In this document: piece by piece, positions 25,729-34,767 of the stretch
How positions within the stretch are numbered: the first letter of the stretch is position 1
How the letters are laid out: each line of letters opens with the position of its first letter
Assembly (NCBI GenBank): GCA_016209105.1
Contig: JACQWR010000005.1
Span: 1-64,000 of the forward strand
Direction: 5' to 3'
Source: Deltaproteobacteria bacterium
Lineage (GTDB): Bacteria > Desulfobacterota > Syntrophia > Syntrophales > JACQWR01
Length of the DNA stretch: 64,000 bases
Notes under the pieces: model-generated
Told to the model about the DNA's origin: nothing
Databases searched by the model: none
Seen by the model: the letters and a program-made list of their open reading frames with translations, nothing else
Translations under genes and position numbers: made by a program

Positions 25729-25758
25729 GCATTCCCCGCGGCGCGCCGCGGGGAATGC
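25729..25758. repeat. Palindrome of the dispersed repeat family
   Basis: GCATTCCCCGCGG and CCGCGGGGAATGC form a perfect 13-bp inverted repeat around CGCG. The flanks (ATTCACTCGC on the left, GCGCCCACTGACGG on the right) match the core of the dispersed elements. It lies between the two tandem TctC genes, where it could form a terminator-like or mRNA-stabilising hairpin. Confidence 0.7.
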
Positions 25759-25780
25759 GCCCACTGACGGATTTAATTCC

Positions 25781-26788
25781 TTAAAATTTTATATACTTGG
25801 CAAACTCCTTTACCATATCGGGGGGCTGGTTGAGAATATATTGCAACACCTTTTGCACCTCGCCGGCAGGAACATATTCCACCGCCATTTTATTCTTTGC
25901 GGCGTCTTCCTGGAGAGCCGGGTCCTTGGCAGCCTTGGCAAAGGCCTCTGTTAAAATTTTCATGGCCGCTGCCGGCGTTCGCGGAGGCGCAACATAGGGT
26001 CTGCCGATGCGGTCCGGCGCGGAGCGCATGGCCATCAGCGTTTTTGCCTTTTTGTCCTTGGCAAGGTCTTCGTCAATAGGCAGATTCTCGATCCCCGGCT
26101 CGACAACACGGCCCCGTATAAGGGGACGCACCACGCCCCGGTCTATCAACGGTTTGACCGAACTATACGTCGCCCCCCGGCCGTCCACCTCTTTGCGCTC
26201 CACCGCCAGCATGATATCGGCGCTTGAAGGGTAGGTCACGAACTTGAAATTGTATCCAAGCAATTCTTTCTGAAAGAGGGGAAACTGGCCGCTGCTGTCG
26301 GCGGGACCGGTGCAGCCGAGCATGATGGTTGACTTCGTTTTAGCCACATCATCAATCGTCTTATACGGCAGGTCCGTGCGCAATACCAGAACGGAACTTT
26401 CTATCGCCGCCGATCCTATCCAGGCGTATTTTGTCAGGTCAAATTTTACCCCATCCGCCTTAAGAAGTTGGGCAAAGACGAGTCCCCGGTTGAATGCACC
26501 GATGGTGAAGCCGTCCGGTTTGGCGATGTTGTACAGATAATTCGCGGCAATCATGCTGTCCGCGCCGGGCATGTTCTGGACAAGGATGGTCGGTTTTCCG
26601 GGGATATGCTTGGGAAGGTGTTTCGCCACAATCCGGGCGATGCGATCGTATCCCCCGCCGGGACCATACCCCACCACGATGGTGATAATCTTGCCTTCAT
26701 AGTAGGGCGCGGCGGACACACTGCCGGGACAGACTAACAGCGACAGGAACAATAAAACAGCCGATACCAATACAACGTATCTTTTCAT
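25781..26788 (-). CDS. TctC-type binding protein (tandem copy 1)
   Basis: A 335-residue secreted protein with signal peptide MKRYVVLVSAVLLFLSLLV ... SVSA and mature start APYYEGKIITIVVGYGPGGG. Visibly paralogous to the neighbouring copy over its full length (IPGKPTILVQNMPGA, SSADIMLAVERKEVDGR, VRPLIRGRV), so a tandem duplication is likely. Having two binding proteins for one TctAB pair may widen substrate range. The ATG is preceded by AAAGGAGG. Confidence 0.87.
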   Translation of the reverse strand: MKRYVVLVSAVLLFLSLLVCPGSVSAAPYYEGKIITIVVGYGPGGGYDRIARIVAKHLPKHIPGKPTILVQNMPGADSMIAANYLYNIAKPDGFTIGAFNRGLVFAQLLKADGVKFDLTKYAWIGSAAIESSVLVLRTDLPYKTIDDVAKTKSTIMLGCTGPADSSGQFPLFQKELLGYNFKFVTYPSSADIMLAVERKEVDGRGATYSSVKPLIDRGVVRPLIRGRVVEPGIENLPIDEDLAKDKKAKTLMAMRSAPDRIGRPYVAPPRTPAAAMKILTEAFAKAAKDPALQEDAAKNKMAVEYVPAGEVQKVLQYILNQPPDMVKEFAKYIKF

Positions 26789-26917
26789 GGTTTACCTCCT
26801 TTTTCGGTTAGTGCGGTTAGTGCAATTATGTACCAGATAGTCCGCCGCGAATCAAATTTTATATTTCTCCGCAAACGGACATCGTAAGAGACGTCCGGCT
26901 TTGCCGGACGCGCCCCC

Positions 26918-28030
26918 TCACTGCGCGACCTTGAACTTTTCCATCTTCGGCGTCACGCCGTTCTTCTTCATTTCCTCCAGCCAGATGCGGTGGATGCGCG
27001 GATCCTGATCCTCGTACTCGACCTGGTCGCCGCCTTCCTTCATGCTGGTGGATACCGCGCCCTTCTCGCCCGGCTTGAGACCCATCAGGGATCGCCGCTT
27101 CGCCGTGGTTAAGGGGTAGCGCAGGCCTCCGACGCCGGTGGCCAGGTAGCGGGCCGGCTCCTTGCTGGTGTTGAAGTGCTGGTGGAACTGACGGTCCGCT
27201 GGCGGAAATACGACGCCGTGTTTCCAGTCAATGCGCAGAAATTCCTTATCGCCTTCGAACCACAAGAGGGAGTAGCCGTGGCCGGTGGTGCACATGACGT
27301 GGTAGCCCGGGCCGTGCCGATGGCCCTTCTTATAGGTGCCCACGGGCATCTCGGAGATGTGGGCGTGCATGCTCCCGTCGGCCAGCACAAACATGATGTT
27401 GGTCCCGCCGGCGCCGCGGTCGCCCCAAGCCTTCAGCTCGATGCTGGCCAGATCCGGGACAAAGTTGGTTTCCCACATGTGCTGGCCCGGCCGCACGGTA
27501 ATCAGGTCGCCCTCGCCGGTGTAGTACGCTTCCTTGCCCGCGCGCTCCAGGAAGTCGAAGTCGTTCTCAAATACGAACTGCTCATTGTGGAAGAGGTTCA
27601 TCACCATCGGCATGTCGGTGGTGCTGACCAGACGCGCCCGCGTCTTGCCACTGCCGTTGAAGTGCCGGTGTTTGGCGTTCAGGGGAACGGCGAAAAGGCT
27701 CTTGGGCCCCCACTCGAATGTGTGTTTGTGGCCGTCGGCAAACTCCACCTGGGTGCTGCCGCGCCCGTCCAGCACGTAGTAGACATCCTCGTAGAGGTGC
27801 TTCTGCAGAATGGTGGAACCTCCCGGGGCGATCTCGAACAGGAACATATTGCTGTAATCGCAGCGTCCCTTCAGGTGCACCGCGGCGCCCTTGCAGCCGT
27901 AACGCGGCCAGTCGGCAATAGGAACCTCGAAGAGGTCCACGCCGTAGTCCTCGGTGACCGGCAGCCCTTCCTTCTTCACCCATTCCAGGTAAGCGTCAAT
28001 GCCGTAGATAGGCTTTTCTTGCTCTGTCAT
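26918..28030 (-). CDS. Double-cupin protein next to the EutA-like ATPase
   Basis: A 370-residue bicupin. First barrel: APGGSTILQKHLYEDVYYVLDGRG with PLNAKHRHFN as motif 2. Second barrel: PVGTYKKGHRHGPGYHVMC and PADRQFHQHFN. The second barrel keeps HxH-type ligands; the first has QKH in place of HxH and may be structural. It shares layout and the C-terminal GGDQVEYEDQDP block with the cupins at 50198 and 60021. ATG at 28030 follows AAAGGAGATGAA. The general layout is that of gentisate-dioxygenase-like bicupins, but an oxygen-dependent reaction is not expected here; function unknown. It lies 101 bases after the EutA-like gene on the same strand. Confidence 0.8.
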   Translation of the reverse strand: MTEQEKPIYGIDAYLEWVKKEGLPVTEDYGVDLFEVPIADWPRYGCKGAAVHLKGRCDYSNMFLFEIAPGGSTILQKHLYEDVYYVLDGRGSTQVEFADGHKHTFEWGPKSLFAVPLNAKHRHFNGSGKTRARLVSTTDMPMVMNLFHNEQFVFENDFDFLERAGKEAYYTGEGDLITVRPGQHMWETNFVPDLASIELKAWGDRGAGGTNIMFVLADGSMHAHISEMPVGTYKKGHRHGPGYHVMCTTGHGYSLLWFEGDKEFLRIDWKHGVVFPPADRQFHQHFNTSKEPARYLATGVGGLRYPLTTAKRRSLMGLKPGEKGAVSTSMKEGGDQVEYEDQDPRIHRIWLEEMKKNGVTPKMEKFKVAQ

Positions 28031-28131
28031 TTCATCTCCTTTCTCCCTCATATATTCTATGCAATGTATTAACCGCTTATTCGTGATGTTGCTGAAAAGC
28101 CGCCTTTTACAGGCTGCTCAAAAATGTCTGT

Positions 28132-29634
28132 TCAGGAAAAGAGCAGCGACTTGATAACTACCGGCACCACGCCGGGCGGGTTGATCAGTTCGCCCACGTC
28201 CACGTAATCCAACTCCTGCAGCTGCACCCCGTCCACGGAGACGAGGCTGCCCGGCAGTCCCAGTTCCTTTTGCAACAGGTATCCCAGCGTTCTGCCCACA
28301 TCGCCGTCAATCATCAGCAGCAATGGGTTTTCCCGCCGGCCATTGAGGACCACCGCCTTGACGATCCCCTCTCCCAAGGCCTCCAGGCGCCGGAACTCCG
28401 GATCGCCCTGCCAGGTGAAGGCCACCGCCATGCGTGAATCGGGAATCAGATCCATGCGCGTTATCCCGGCCTGTATGGCCTCGGTGACGGCGAGGGGATC
28501 AATCTCGCCCGACAGGTCTATGTCCACGTGCACCACCGGTACGTTGTGCATCGGGAGCACGGCGCGATCGGGGAGGTAGATGGTCTTGCCGCTCACCTGA
28601 ACGGTGAACTGGGAGGCGCCGATCACGGTGGCGCGGATGCCCTGCCCGGGATCCGCTATTTGAAGGTCCACGCGTCCGTTCAGCTGGCTGCGGAGCTCCG
28701 CGGCCAGCATTTTGGCGATGTCCCCGTAATCCTTGTCCTCGCGCCCGAGAAGGTACTCGGACACCCCGCCGGAGAAACTGAGCACGGTGGGCGCCACGTC
28801 GCGCGGCAGCATCTCGGTGAGTTGCAGCCACATACCCAGCGTATCCAGGGGACCGCCGAGGATGTAATCCACCGCAATCGCCGCCAAGCGTCGTGCAATC
28901 TGCCGCCGCACCTCGGGATCGGCCAGGGTTTTCGCGTCGGTCGCAAGCCCCAGGTCGTCCGCCGCCATTTGCGCGGCCTCATCCACGCGGATCCAGTTCC
29001 CCGATGCGTCCGTGGCCAGCAGCCGCCCGCCCACGGCGAAGGCGCCCACCCCCAGGATGCGGCCGTTGTCTATCAGCGCCAGTTTCGTGGTGCCGCCGCC
29101 GATGTCCATGTGCAAGACGCACTCGCCCCGATCCCTCGACAATTTCACCGCGCCGGAACCGTGGGCGGCAAGGGTGCTCTCCAGCTTGTGTCCGGCGGTC
29201 GCGCAGACGAACTTGCCCGCCTCTTCGGCAAACAGTTCGTCAATAGCGCGGGCGTTCTTGCGCTTGATAGCCTCGCCGGTAAGGATTACGGCGCCGCTGT
29301 CTATATCCCCGCGCTCGTAGCCGGCCTCATGGTAGGCATCGTGGATGAACGTCCCCAGCCGGCCGGCATCAATGGTGCCGTCAGGCTGGAACGGCGTAAG
29401 CATGATCGGGGAACGCCACACCACCTCGCGGCCGATGACCATGAACCGGCTGGACAGGCCCTGTGAGCGCCGTTGCAGCGTCACCTTGGCAAACAGCAGG
29501 TGCGAGGTGGAACTGCCGATATCAATGCCGACGGTATTCAGCTCCACCGTCTCCTGGTGCCAAATATATTCCGCCATCTCCCTGCGGTCGGCCTCGGACA
29601 GTCCGTCGAGGGGAAGGTCATCGTGCAAGCGCAT
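28132..29634 (-). CDS. eutA: EutA-like reactivating ATPase without ethanolamine ammonia-lyase
   Basis: A 500-residue actin/Hsp70-fold protein of the EutA family. IDIGSSTSHLLFAK (37-50) is the phosphate-1 loop, HMDIGGGTTKLAL (175-187) the phosphate-2 loop, and LSFSGGVSEYLLG the adenosine motif. EutA normally reactivates B12-dependent ethanolamine ammonia-lyase by ATP-driven removal of damaged cofactor. No eutB, eutC or other eut gene is in the window; the neighbours are UbiD, a double cupin and TTT genes. The ATG at 29634 follows AAGGAG. Either it serves an unlinked lyase or it has been recruited to another cofactor-dependent enzyme (inference). Confidence 0.85.
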   Translation of the reverse strand: MRLHDDLPLDGLSEADRREMAEYIWHQETVELNTVGIDIGSSTSHLLFAKVTLQRRSQGLSSRFMVIGREVVWRSPIMLTPFQPDGTIDAGRLGTFIHDAYHEAGYERGDIDSGAVILTGEAIKRKNARAIDELFAEEAGKFVCATAGHKLESTLAAHGSGAVKLSRDRGECVLHMDIGGGTTKLALIDNGRILGVGAFAVGGRLLATDASGNWIRVDEAAQMAADDLGLATDAKTLADPEVRRQIARRLAAIAVDYILGGPLDTLGMWLQLTEMLPRDVAPTVLSFSGGVSEYLLGREDKDYGDIAKMLAAELRSQLNGRVDLQIADPGQGIRATVIGASQFTVQVSGKTIYLPDRAVLPMHNVPVVHVDIDLSGEIDPLAVTEAIQAGITRMDLIPDSRMAVAFTWQGDPEFRRLEALGEGIVKAVVLNGRRENPLLLMIDGDVGRTLGYLLQKELGLPGSLVSVDGVQLQELDYVDVGELINPPGVVPVVIKSLLFS

Positions 29635-29799
29635 GCAAATCTCCTTGAAACTATAGGATGAGCGGCGCCTCCGGCAGCGGTAAGTCCGGGGCGGCAAACC
29701 TCAAGACCACTTCGTTATTGTTCACCGCTTAAACAGACAAGGCGCGGCAATGGGAAACACTCTTGATTGCACGGACTTCTTGGTGACGGGGAATAACAA

Positions 29800-31248
29800 T
29801 CAATCGCCCGAAATCAGTTCCTTCATCAGCTTTGAGTGTTTGGAAAATATCGCCTTCCGCAACTGGGGGGAAGACTCGGCTACCGGCGCAAAATCCTTAA
29901 TGTGTTCATAGGGAATACAGGCATCAATAACGGCCTTGGAGTTATAGTACTGATCGGTAAATTGCAAGGGGTCGAGCCTGCTCCCCCAGCATTTTCTGGT
30001 AATCTCGATATCCTGTGTCGGCTCGCAGCGGCTGCCCATGGCCCATATTACCTCGTCCATATTGGAAGGATCAATATCATCATCCACCACGATAACGAAT
30101 CGCCCCACATAGGCGCTGGGCGGTATCTGCGAAGCCAGCATGCCGGCCTGTCGCGAGTGGCCGAAGTATCTCTGTTTTATGGAAACCACATTGAACGTTC
30201 TCCCTGAGCCGGCGCCGTGAACCCAGACGCCCTTGACATCCGGGCATCCCGCCTTTTCCAATCCGTCCCAGAGGCCCGCCGAACGGATAAAGCATCTCTC
30301 AAAGAGATGGGCATGGGGAGGTTTCTGCGAAGCGGCGCAGGTCAGGATGGGGTTGGTGCGGAACATGACCCGTTTGACCAGGAAAACATTTTCCTCCTTT
30401 TTCCCCCCCGCATAGTAACCATGCCACTCGCCGAACGGCCCTTCCATATCCTTTTTGTCGGGCAGGACCTCTCCCTCGAGGGCGATCTCCGCATGGGCGG
30501 GTATGGGAAGGCCGGTGTATTTCCCCTCAATCACCTCCACAGGTCCACCCTGTAAACCGCCGGCGTAATCAAATTCGCTTGTTCCCCAGGGAACCTGGTA
30601 CCGGGAAGCCGCATACAGGATGGGATCAACCCCCACGACGATAACCGCGGGGCAGGGTTGTCCCTTCTCGAGATATTTGTCCCGCTGTATGCGTCCCTGT
30701 TTCCCCTGGGAGATATAGAGCATACAGTGATTCTTATCCAGGAGCTGCACACGGTAGGTGCCGCTGTTCACCCATCCTTCATCGGGGTCTCTCGTAATCA
30801 CCGCGTCGGCGGTCCCGATGTATCTCCCGCCGTCACGTTCATGGTGCACGGGTACGGGAAAGCGGAGGAGATCAATATCATCTCCCTCCATCACGTTTTC
30901 CAGAACGGGGCCGTTTTTCACGTACCGGGGCGGGATGAGCTTCATGCCCGTCATTTTCTGCCGGTAGGCATGGAGCAGCGGCATCAGCCCCCGTTCCTGA
31001 GGAAGGGGGATCCCCATGGCGAGGGCAAAGCGTTTTGGGGAATTGAGCATCCCATAGAGACAGCGGTAACCCGCGGGATAATCCTTTACCCTGTCGAAAA
31101 GGAGGGCGGGGGATTTCTCCGCGCGCTCACGGTACAGGATCTCCGTGATCGCCCCCATTTCCACGTTCCAGTCCATCCCCTCGATTTTCCTGAGTTCGCC
31201 GAACTCTTCCACCTTGGCAAGGAATTCCCTGAGATCCGTATATCCCAT
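29800..31248 (-). CDS. UbiD-family prFMN-dependent (de)carboxylase, paralogue 2
   Basis: A 482-residue UbiD enzyme. Arg166 (GTYRVQ), Glu269 and Glu274 (EGPFGEWHGYY) keep the Arg-Glu-Glu geometry of Fdc/UbiD active sites. Strongly related to paralogue 1 (KGVWVHGAGSGRTFNVVSIK, VVDDDIDPSNMDEV). It starts MGYTDLREFL, as do many UbiD-type aromatic decarboxylases. It opens the transcription unit that continues into EutA, the double cupin and the second TTT set; a dispersed repeat lies just upstream. Confidence 0.9.
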   Translation of the reverse strand: MGYTDLREFLAKVEEFGELRKIEGMDWNVEMGAITEILYRERAEKSPALLFDRVKDYPAGYRCLYGMLNSPKRFALAMGIPLPQERGLMPLLHAYRQKMTGMKLIPPRYVKNGPVLENVMEGDDIDLLRFPVPVHHERDGGRYIGTADAVITRDPDEGWVNSGTYRVQLLDKNHCMLYISQGKQGRIQRDKYLEKGQPCPAVIVVGVDPILYAASRYQVPWGTSEFDYAGGLQGGPVEVIEGKYTGLPIPAHAEIALEGEVLPDKKDMEGPFGEWHGYYAGGKKEENVFLVKRVMFRTNPILTCAASQKPPHAHLFERCFIRSAGLWDGLEKAGCPDVKGVWVHGAGSGRTFNVVSIKQRYFGHSRQAGMLASQIPPSAYVGRFVIVVDDDIDPSNMDEVIWAMGSRCEPTQDIEITRKCWGSRLDPLQFTDQYYNSKAVIDACIPYEHIKDFAPVAESSPQLRKAIFSKHSKLMKELISGD

Positions 31249-31274
31249 GACTGCGCTTCCCTCTTCACCGTCTA

Positions 31275-31396
31275 TTGAAGCTCTCCTTGAGCAAGCTCAA
31301 GGAGAATCTTCGATTCTTAAGGAACAAAAACGTTCAGCATTCGCTCGCTTACCCCAAAGCCAAGCTACAGGGAATGCGCTCGCTGACGAATTCGAG
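31275..31396 (+). repeat. Dispersed intergenic repeat, long form, copy 2
   Basis: Nearly identical to the unit at 875-996, with roughly seven substitutions in 122 bases and the same orientation on the plus strand. It lies between the UbiD 2 start and the end of the upstream TctC gene, followed by a second inverted pair (CTCTTGCCCC ... GGGGCAAGAG, 31404-31433) that could act as a hairpin terminator for that TctC gene. Confidence 0.85.
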
Positions 31397-31444
31397 CAAC
31401 GCTCTCTTGCCCCACCGCTCTGGGGCAAGAGAGCGAACATTCTT

Positions 31445-32491
31445 CTACTGCTGCTTCGAGTATTTAGCCGCCACTTCTTTCAATTTTGCCTTCAGGGCGG
31501 GAGAAATCGCCAAGCCTTTCTGGGCGAGTTGTTTCGCCTTTGCGCCCGGCAGATAGACGACCTCCATCTCCTGCTTCTTTGCAATGGCCAGGAACGCCGG
31601 ATCATCGAGACACTTCTTCAGGGCGTCTTCCAGGAACTTGGCCTTGTCGGCGGGAAGCCCGGGCGGGGCCACCATGGCCCGTCCCACATCGTTCAACGAA
31701 AACACGATGCCGAGCAGCTCCTTGCCGTCCTTCGCCTTGACGGGCAGCGTGGCTACGTGGGGAAGCTTGGCCAGGTCGGGCATCTTCAGTTCGCCGTAAT
31801 GGGTGACGGCCACCATATCGCCGGTCTTCACCGTATCCATGACGCTCGAATAACTGCCCGTCGCCGAGTCAATCTCGCCGCGGAGAATGGCGATGGACAC
31901 CTCGTTTGCCGTTTCGTAGCCCGTAATCATATCAATGGGAATGCCCAAGGCCTCCGTAATCAGCGTGGCTTCGTAGAAATTGGAACTGCCGAGTCCCGGG
32001 GCGCCGAATTTTACGGGCGTGGCGGCCTTTTGCATAGCGTCAATGCTCTTGAATTTCGACTTCGTTCCCGCAACGATGACCCGCTGTTCCGCCGTGAGAC
32101 GCGCCAGCCAGGTAAACTTTGCCAGATCATATTTCACGCCCTTGACATCCGTCAGCTGCGCCTGCATCGTCCCCGGCCCGTTAATAATACCGATGGTAAG
32201 GCCGTTGGGATCGGAAACGAATATCTTGTTCGTACCTACGAGGCTGCCCGCCCCCGGCACGTTCTTGATTACCATTGTCACGCCCGCATGTTTCTTAAAG
32301 AACGGGGAAAGCGCCCGCACCCAGGAATCATAACCCCCTCCCGTCTTATAGGGAACGATACATTCGACGACCTTGCCCTTGTAGAAATCAGCCGCCCCCG
32401 CCGCCTGAGCCGCCTGCTGACCATACGCTATCGTCAGCAGGGCAAACAGCGCAACAACAAAAAAGATGTGCTTCCGGAATGTATTTCGCAT
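31445..32491 (-). CDS. TctC-type binding protein of the CoA-transferase/UbiD module
   Basis: A 348-residue secreted protein with signal peptide MRNTFRKHIFFVVALFALLT ... AQAA and mature start ADFYKGKVVECIVPYKTGGGYD. It belongs with the binding protein at 53533 rather than with the APYYEGK subgroup. It should deliver substrate to the TctAB pair encoded upstream, from which it is separated by 315 bases carrying a hairpin and a MITE-like element. TctC-type proteins are known to bind aromatic dicarboxylates such as terephthalate in aerobic degraders. Confidence 0.87.
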   Translation of the reverse strand: MRNTFRKHIFFVVALFALLTIAYGQQAAQAAGAADFYKGKVVECIVPYKTGGGYDSWVRALSPFFKKHAGVTMVIKNVPGAGSLVGTNKIFVSDPNGLTIGIINGPGTMQAQLTDVKGVKYDLAKFTWLARLTAEQRVIVAGTKSKFKSIDAMQKAATPVKFGAPGLGSSNFYEATLITEALGIPIDMITGYETANEVSIAILRGEIDSATGSYSSVMDTVKTGDMVAVTHYGELKMPDLAKLPHVATLPVKAKDGKELLGIVFSLNDVGRAMVAPPGLPADKAKFLEDALKKCLDDPAFLAIAKKQEMEVVYLPGAKAKQLAQKGLAISPALKAKLKEVAAKYSKQQ

Positions 32492-32552
32492 AGCTTGCCT
32501 CCTCCTTTTTCAGATGCCTCTGGTTAATGGAATAACTGCTTTCATAAGACTT

Positions 32553-32697
32553 TTGAATAATGGCTTCTGCAAAGCAAATGGGAAATTTTTCACCATACCC
32601 TGATAAATCATAAGAACTTAGATTTCAACGCTATTTCAAAACCCGGGGATATCCCTTCGCGAAAAAGACCCTGAGCAGAGCAGAATTTATTATTCAA
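32553..32697 (+). mobile_element. MITE-like element, copy 2
   Basis: A 145-bp non-coding element with terminal inverted repeats TTGAATAATG and TATTATTCAA (9 of 10 pairs), homologous along its length to the copy at 17696-17838. It lies between tctB and tctC of one TTT set, so it either inserted within an operon or marks its boundary. Interior arms TTCTGC/GCAGAA are kept. Confidence 0.7.
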
Positions 32698-32755
32698 TAT
32701 CTTCAAAGCTCCCTTATACATTCGCGCACCGGGAAAGTGCGAGAGACTCCAAACA

Positions 32756-32785
32756 GCCACGTCAGGGGGGCTCCCCTGTCGTGGC
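32756..32785 (-). terminator. Strong hairpin downstream of tctB
   Basis: GCCACGTCAGGGG and CCCCTGTCGTGGC pair over 13 positions with one mismatch around a 4-base loop. It is about 20 bases beyond the tctB stop. On the minus strand it is followed only by TGTTTGG, so termination may be partial; it could set different levels of TctAB and TctC. Confidence 0.5.
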
Positions 32786-32806
32786 GCGAACATTAAGGCT
32801 GTCTCG

Positions 32807-33286
32807 TCAGTATCCTAGGAACGCCTTCCTGAGGGCGATAGTAACGGCCCCCTGGTACAGATCCACATTGAGGGCGGTAATCAGCACCAAATAGAGAAAA
32901 GCGAGACACCCAACCGATACGCCGAGGGATGAAACCCAACTGAAACGGGACCGCACTTTCAGGGAAAGAAAGGTGAAGAAAAAGGTTGTGAGGATAAACC
33001 CAAAGAGATACAGGGAGATAAACATGGCCACGACCCAGATCGAGATGTTGACTTCCTTGGCAAAAACACTCTCGCCCGCCTCTTCTTTTTCCTTCTTTTC
33101 GGCGCCTTTCCGGAGGCTTTCCCTAAATTCCTGGATAGTCAGGATAACGGCCATGATCAAGACCGGCACGGACACGATCAACGGCAGCAGCCTAGTCTGC
33201 TCGTCGTAGCCCCAGGCCGTGATGACGACCATCGCCATGATGACGACAATGCCGATGTTGAACAGATGACGAAATGAGAATTTCAT
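32807..33286 (-). CDS. tctB: TTT transporter small membrane subunit TctB
   Basis: A 159-residue protein with four predicted membrane segments and a charged central linker (GAEKKEKEEAGESV), the TctB layout. It overlaps the tctA stop by 4 bases (ATGA). It forms the permease of the TTT set in the CoA-transferase/UbiD module together with TctA. Confidence 0.86.
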   Translation of the reverse strand: MKFSFRHLFNIGIVVIMAMVVITAWGYDEQTRLLPLIVSVPVLIMAVILTIQEFRESLRKGAEKKEKEEAGESVFAKEVNISIWVVAMFISLYLFGFILTTFFFTFLSLKVRSRFSWVSSLGVSVGCLAFLYLVLITALNVDLYQGAVTIALRKAFLGY

Positions 33287-34767
33287 GCCGCACCTCCTTT
33301 CGCTTCCCGTCGCCTGCCGCGTATGGTCATGACCATGGTCACCACCAGGATCGCGAGCAGGATAAGGGTAATCGGCCTCAAGAGGAAGGTCTCCTTGTAC
33401 AGACGCATCGACAGAAGCAGGTTCTTCTCGGCAATCTTGGACAGGACGAGGCCTATGATGATCACCGGCCGCGACCAGTCGTACTTCTTCATGCCGTAGC
33501 CCACGAAACCGAAAATAAGCGCAATTATCAGATCGCCAAGCTCATTGCGGGTGCAGTAGGAGCCGATGCCGGCGAGCATGAGGACAACGGGAAAGAGATA
33601 GTCGCCCGGCAGGAGGGCTACCCGCGCCATTTTGTTGGCAAGCCCCAAGCAAATGGCGGCGGCGACGATATTGGCTATGGCGACCGTCCAGGCCATGGAA
33701 AATACCAGCCAGAGGTTGGTCGTAAGCATCTCCGGCCCCGCCTTGAGGCCCTGGACATAGAAGGCCCCGAGCAGGATGGCCATCCCCGCGCTGCCGGGTA
33801 TGCCGAAGGCGATCGTGGGCACCAGCGCCCCGCCCTCCTTGGCATTGATCGCGCTCTGGGGGGCGATGACCCCCTCCACGACGCCCGTTCCGAACAGCTG
33901 TCCGTTCTTCTCCGACTGCTTGGCATGGCCGTAGGCGAAAAAGCAGGCCGTGTCGCCGCCGATGCCGGGGATGATGCCGATGATAGTGCCGAGAATGGAA
34001 CAGCGGAACACGAGCCAAATCCGCGAGAGCGTGTCCCTGACCCCGCGCATGGCGCTTCCCAGGTCGCTGTCCACCATTTTCTCGGTGATGCTCCCGCCCT
34101 CCACGGCAACCTCCATCATCTCGGCCACGGCGAAGAGGCCCAGTACCACGGGCACCAGATGGATGCCGTCCCAGAGGAACAGGGTGCCGAAGGTGAACCG
34201 CTCCATGCTCGTGGACACGTCAAGCCCCACCAGACCGAGCATCAAGCCGACGCCGCCGCCGATGAGTCCCTTGAGCAGCGACTTGCCGCTGATGACGGCG
34301 ATGAAGGCGACACCCACCATGGCCATCATGAAAAACTCCGGCGGCGCGAACATGAGGACCAAGGGGCGCATGACCGGAATCAGCATGATCATGTAGAGGG
34401 CGCCGAGAACCCCGCCGATGGCGGAGGAGCTGAGCGCCGCCCCCAGGGCGCGTCCCGCCTCGCCTTTCTTGGTCATGGGAAAGCCGTCGAAGAGGGTCGC
34501 CGCATTGGGTGGATCGCCGGGGGTATTGAGGAGGATGGTGGTGATGGCCCCGCCGGTGTAGCCCACGGAATGGGCCCCGAGGAGCAGGGCGAAGGCGGAG
34601 GAGGGATCCATGGTAAAGGTGAAGGGGATGAGGATGGCTAGGCTGAAGGTGCCGCCCACGCCGGGGAGAATGCCGACGATGAGACCGATAAAAATGCCGA
34701 CAAACATGAAACCGATGGCCGGCCAGGCAAAAACCTTGGCAAAGCCGATCAATGCCGCTTCAATCAT
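33283..34767 (-). CDS. tctA: TTT transporter large permease TctA
   Basis: A 494-residue permease with VGILPGVGGTFSLAILIPF near the N-terminus, NTPGDPPNAATLFDGFPMTKKGEAGRALG, IGIIPGIGGDTACFFAYGHA and FGIPGSAGMAILLGAF, all TctA hallmarks. The ATG at 34767 follows AAAGGAGA; the longer in-frame start has no such site. It is separated by about 260 bases from sucD upstream, so it may have its own promoter. Confidence 0.92.
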   Translation of the reverse strand: MIEAALIGFAKVFAWPAIGFMFVGIFIGLIVGILPGVGGTFSLAILIPFTFTMDPSSAFALLLGAHSVGYTGGAITTILLNTPGDPPNAATLFDGFPMTKKGEAGRALGAALSSSAIGGVLGALYMIMLIPVMRPLVLMFAPPEFFMMAMVGVAFIAVISGKSLLKGLIGGGVGLMLGLVGLDVSTSMERFTFGTLFLWDGIHLVPVVLGLFAVAEMMEVAVEGGSITEKMVDSDLGSAMRGVRDTLSRIWLVFRCSILGTIIGIIPGIGGDTACFFAYGHAKQSEKNGQLFGTGVVEGVIAPQSAINAKEGGALVPTIAFGIPGSAGMAILLGAFYVQGLKAGPEMLTTNLWLVFSMAWTVAIANIVAAAICLGLANKMARVALLPGDYLFPVVLMLAGIGSYCTRNELGDLIIALIFGFVGYGMKKYDWSRPVIIIGLVLSKIAEKNLLLSMRLYKETFLLRPITLILLAILVVTMVMTIRGRRREAKGGAA

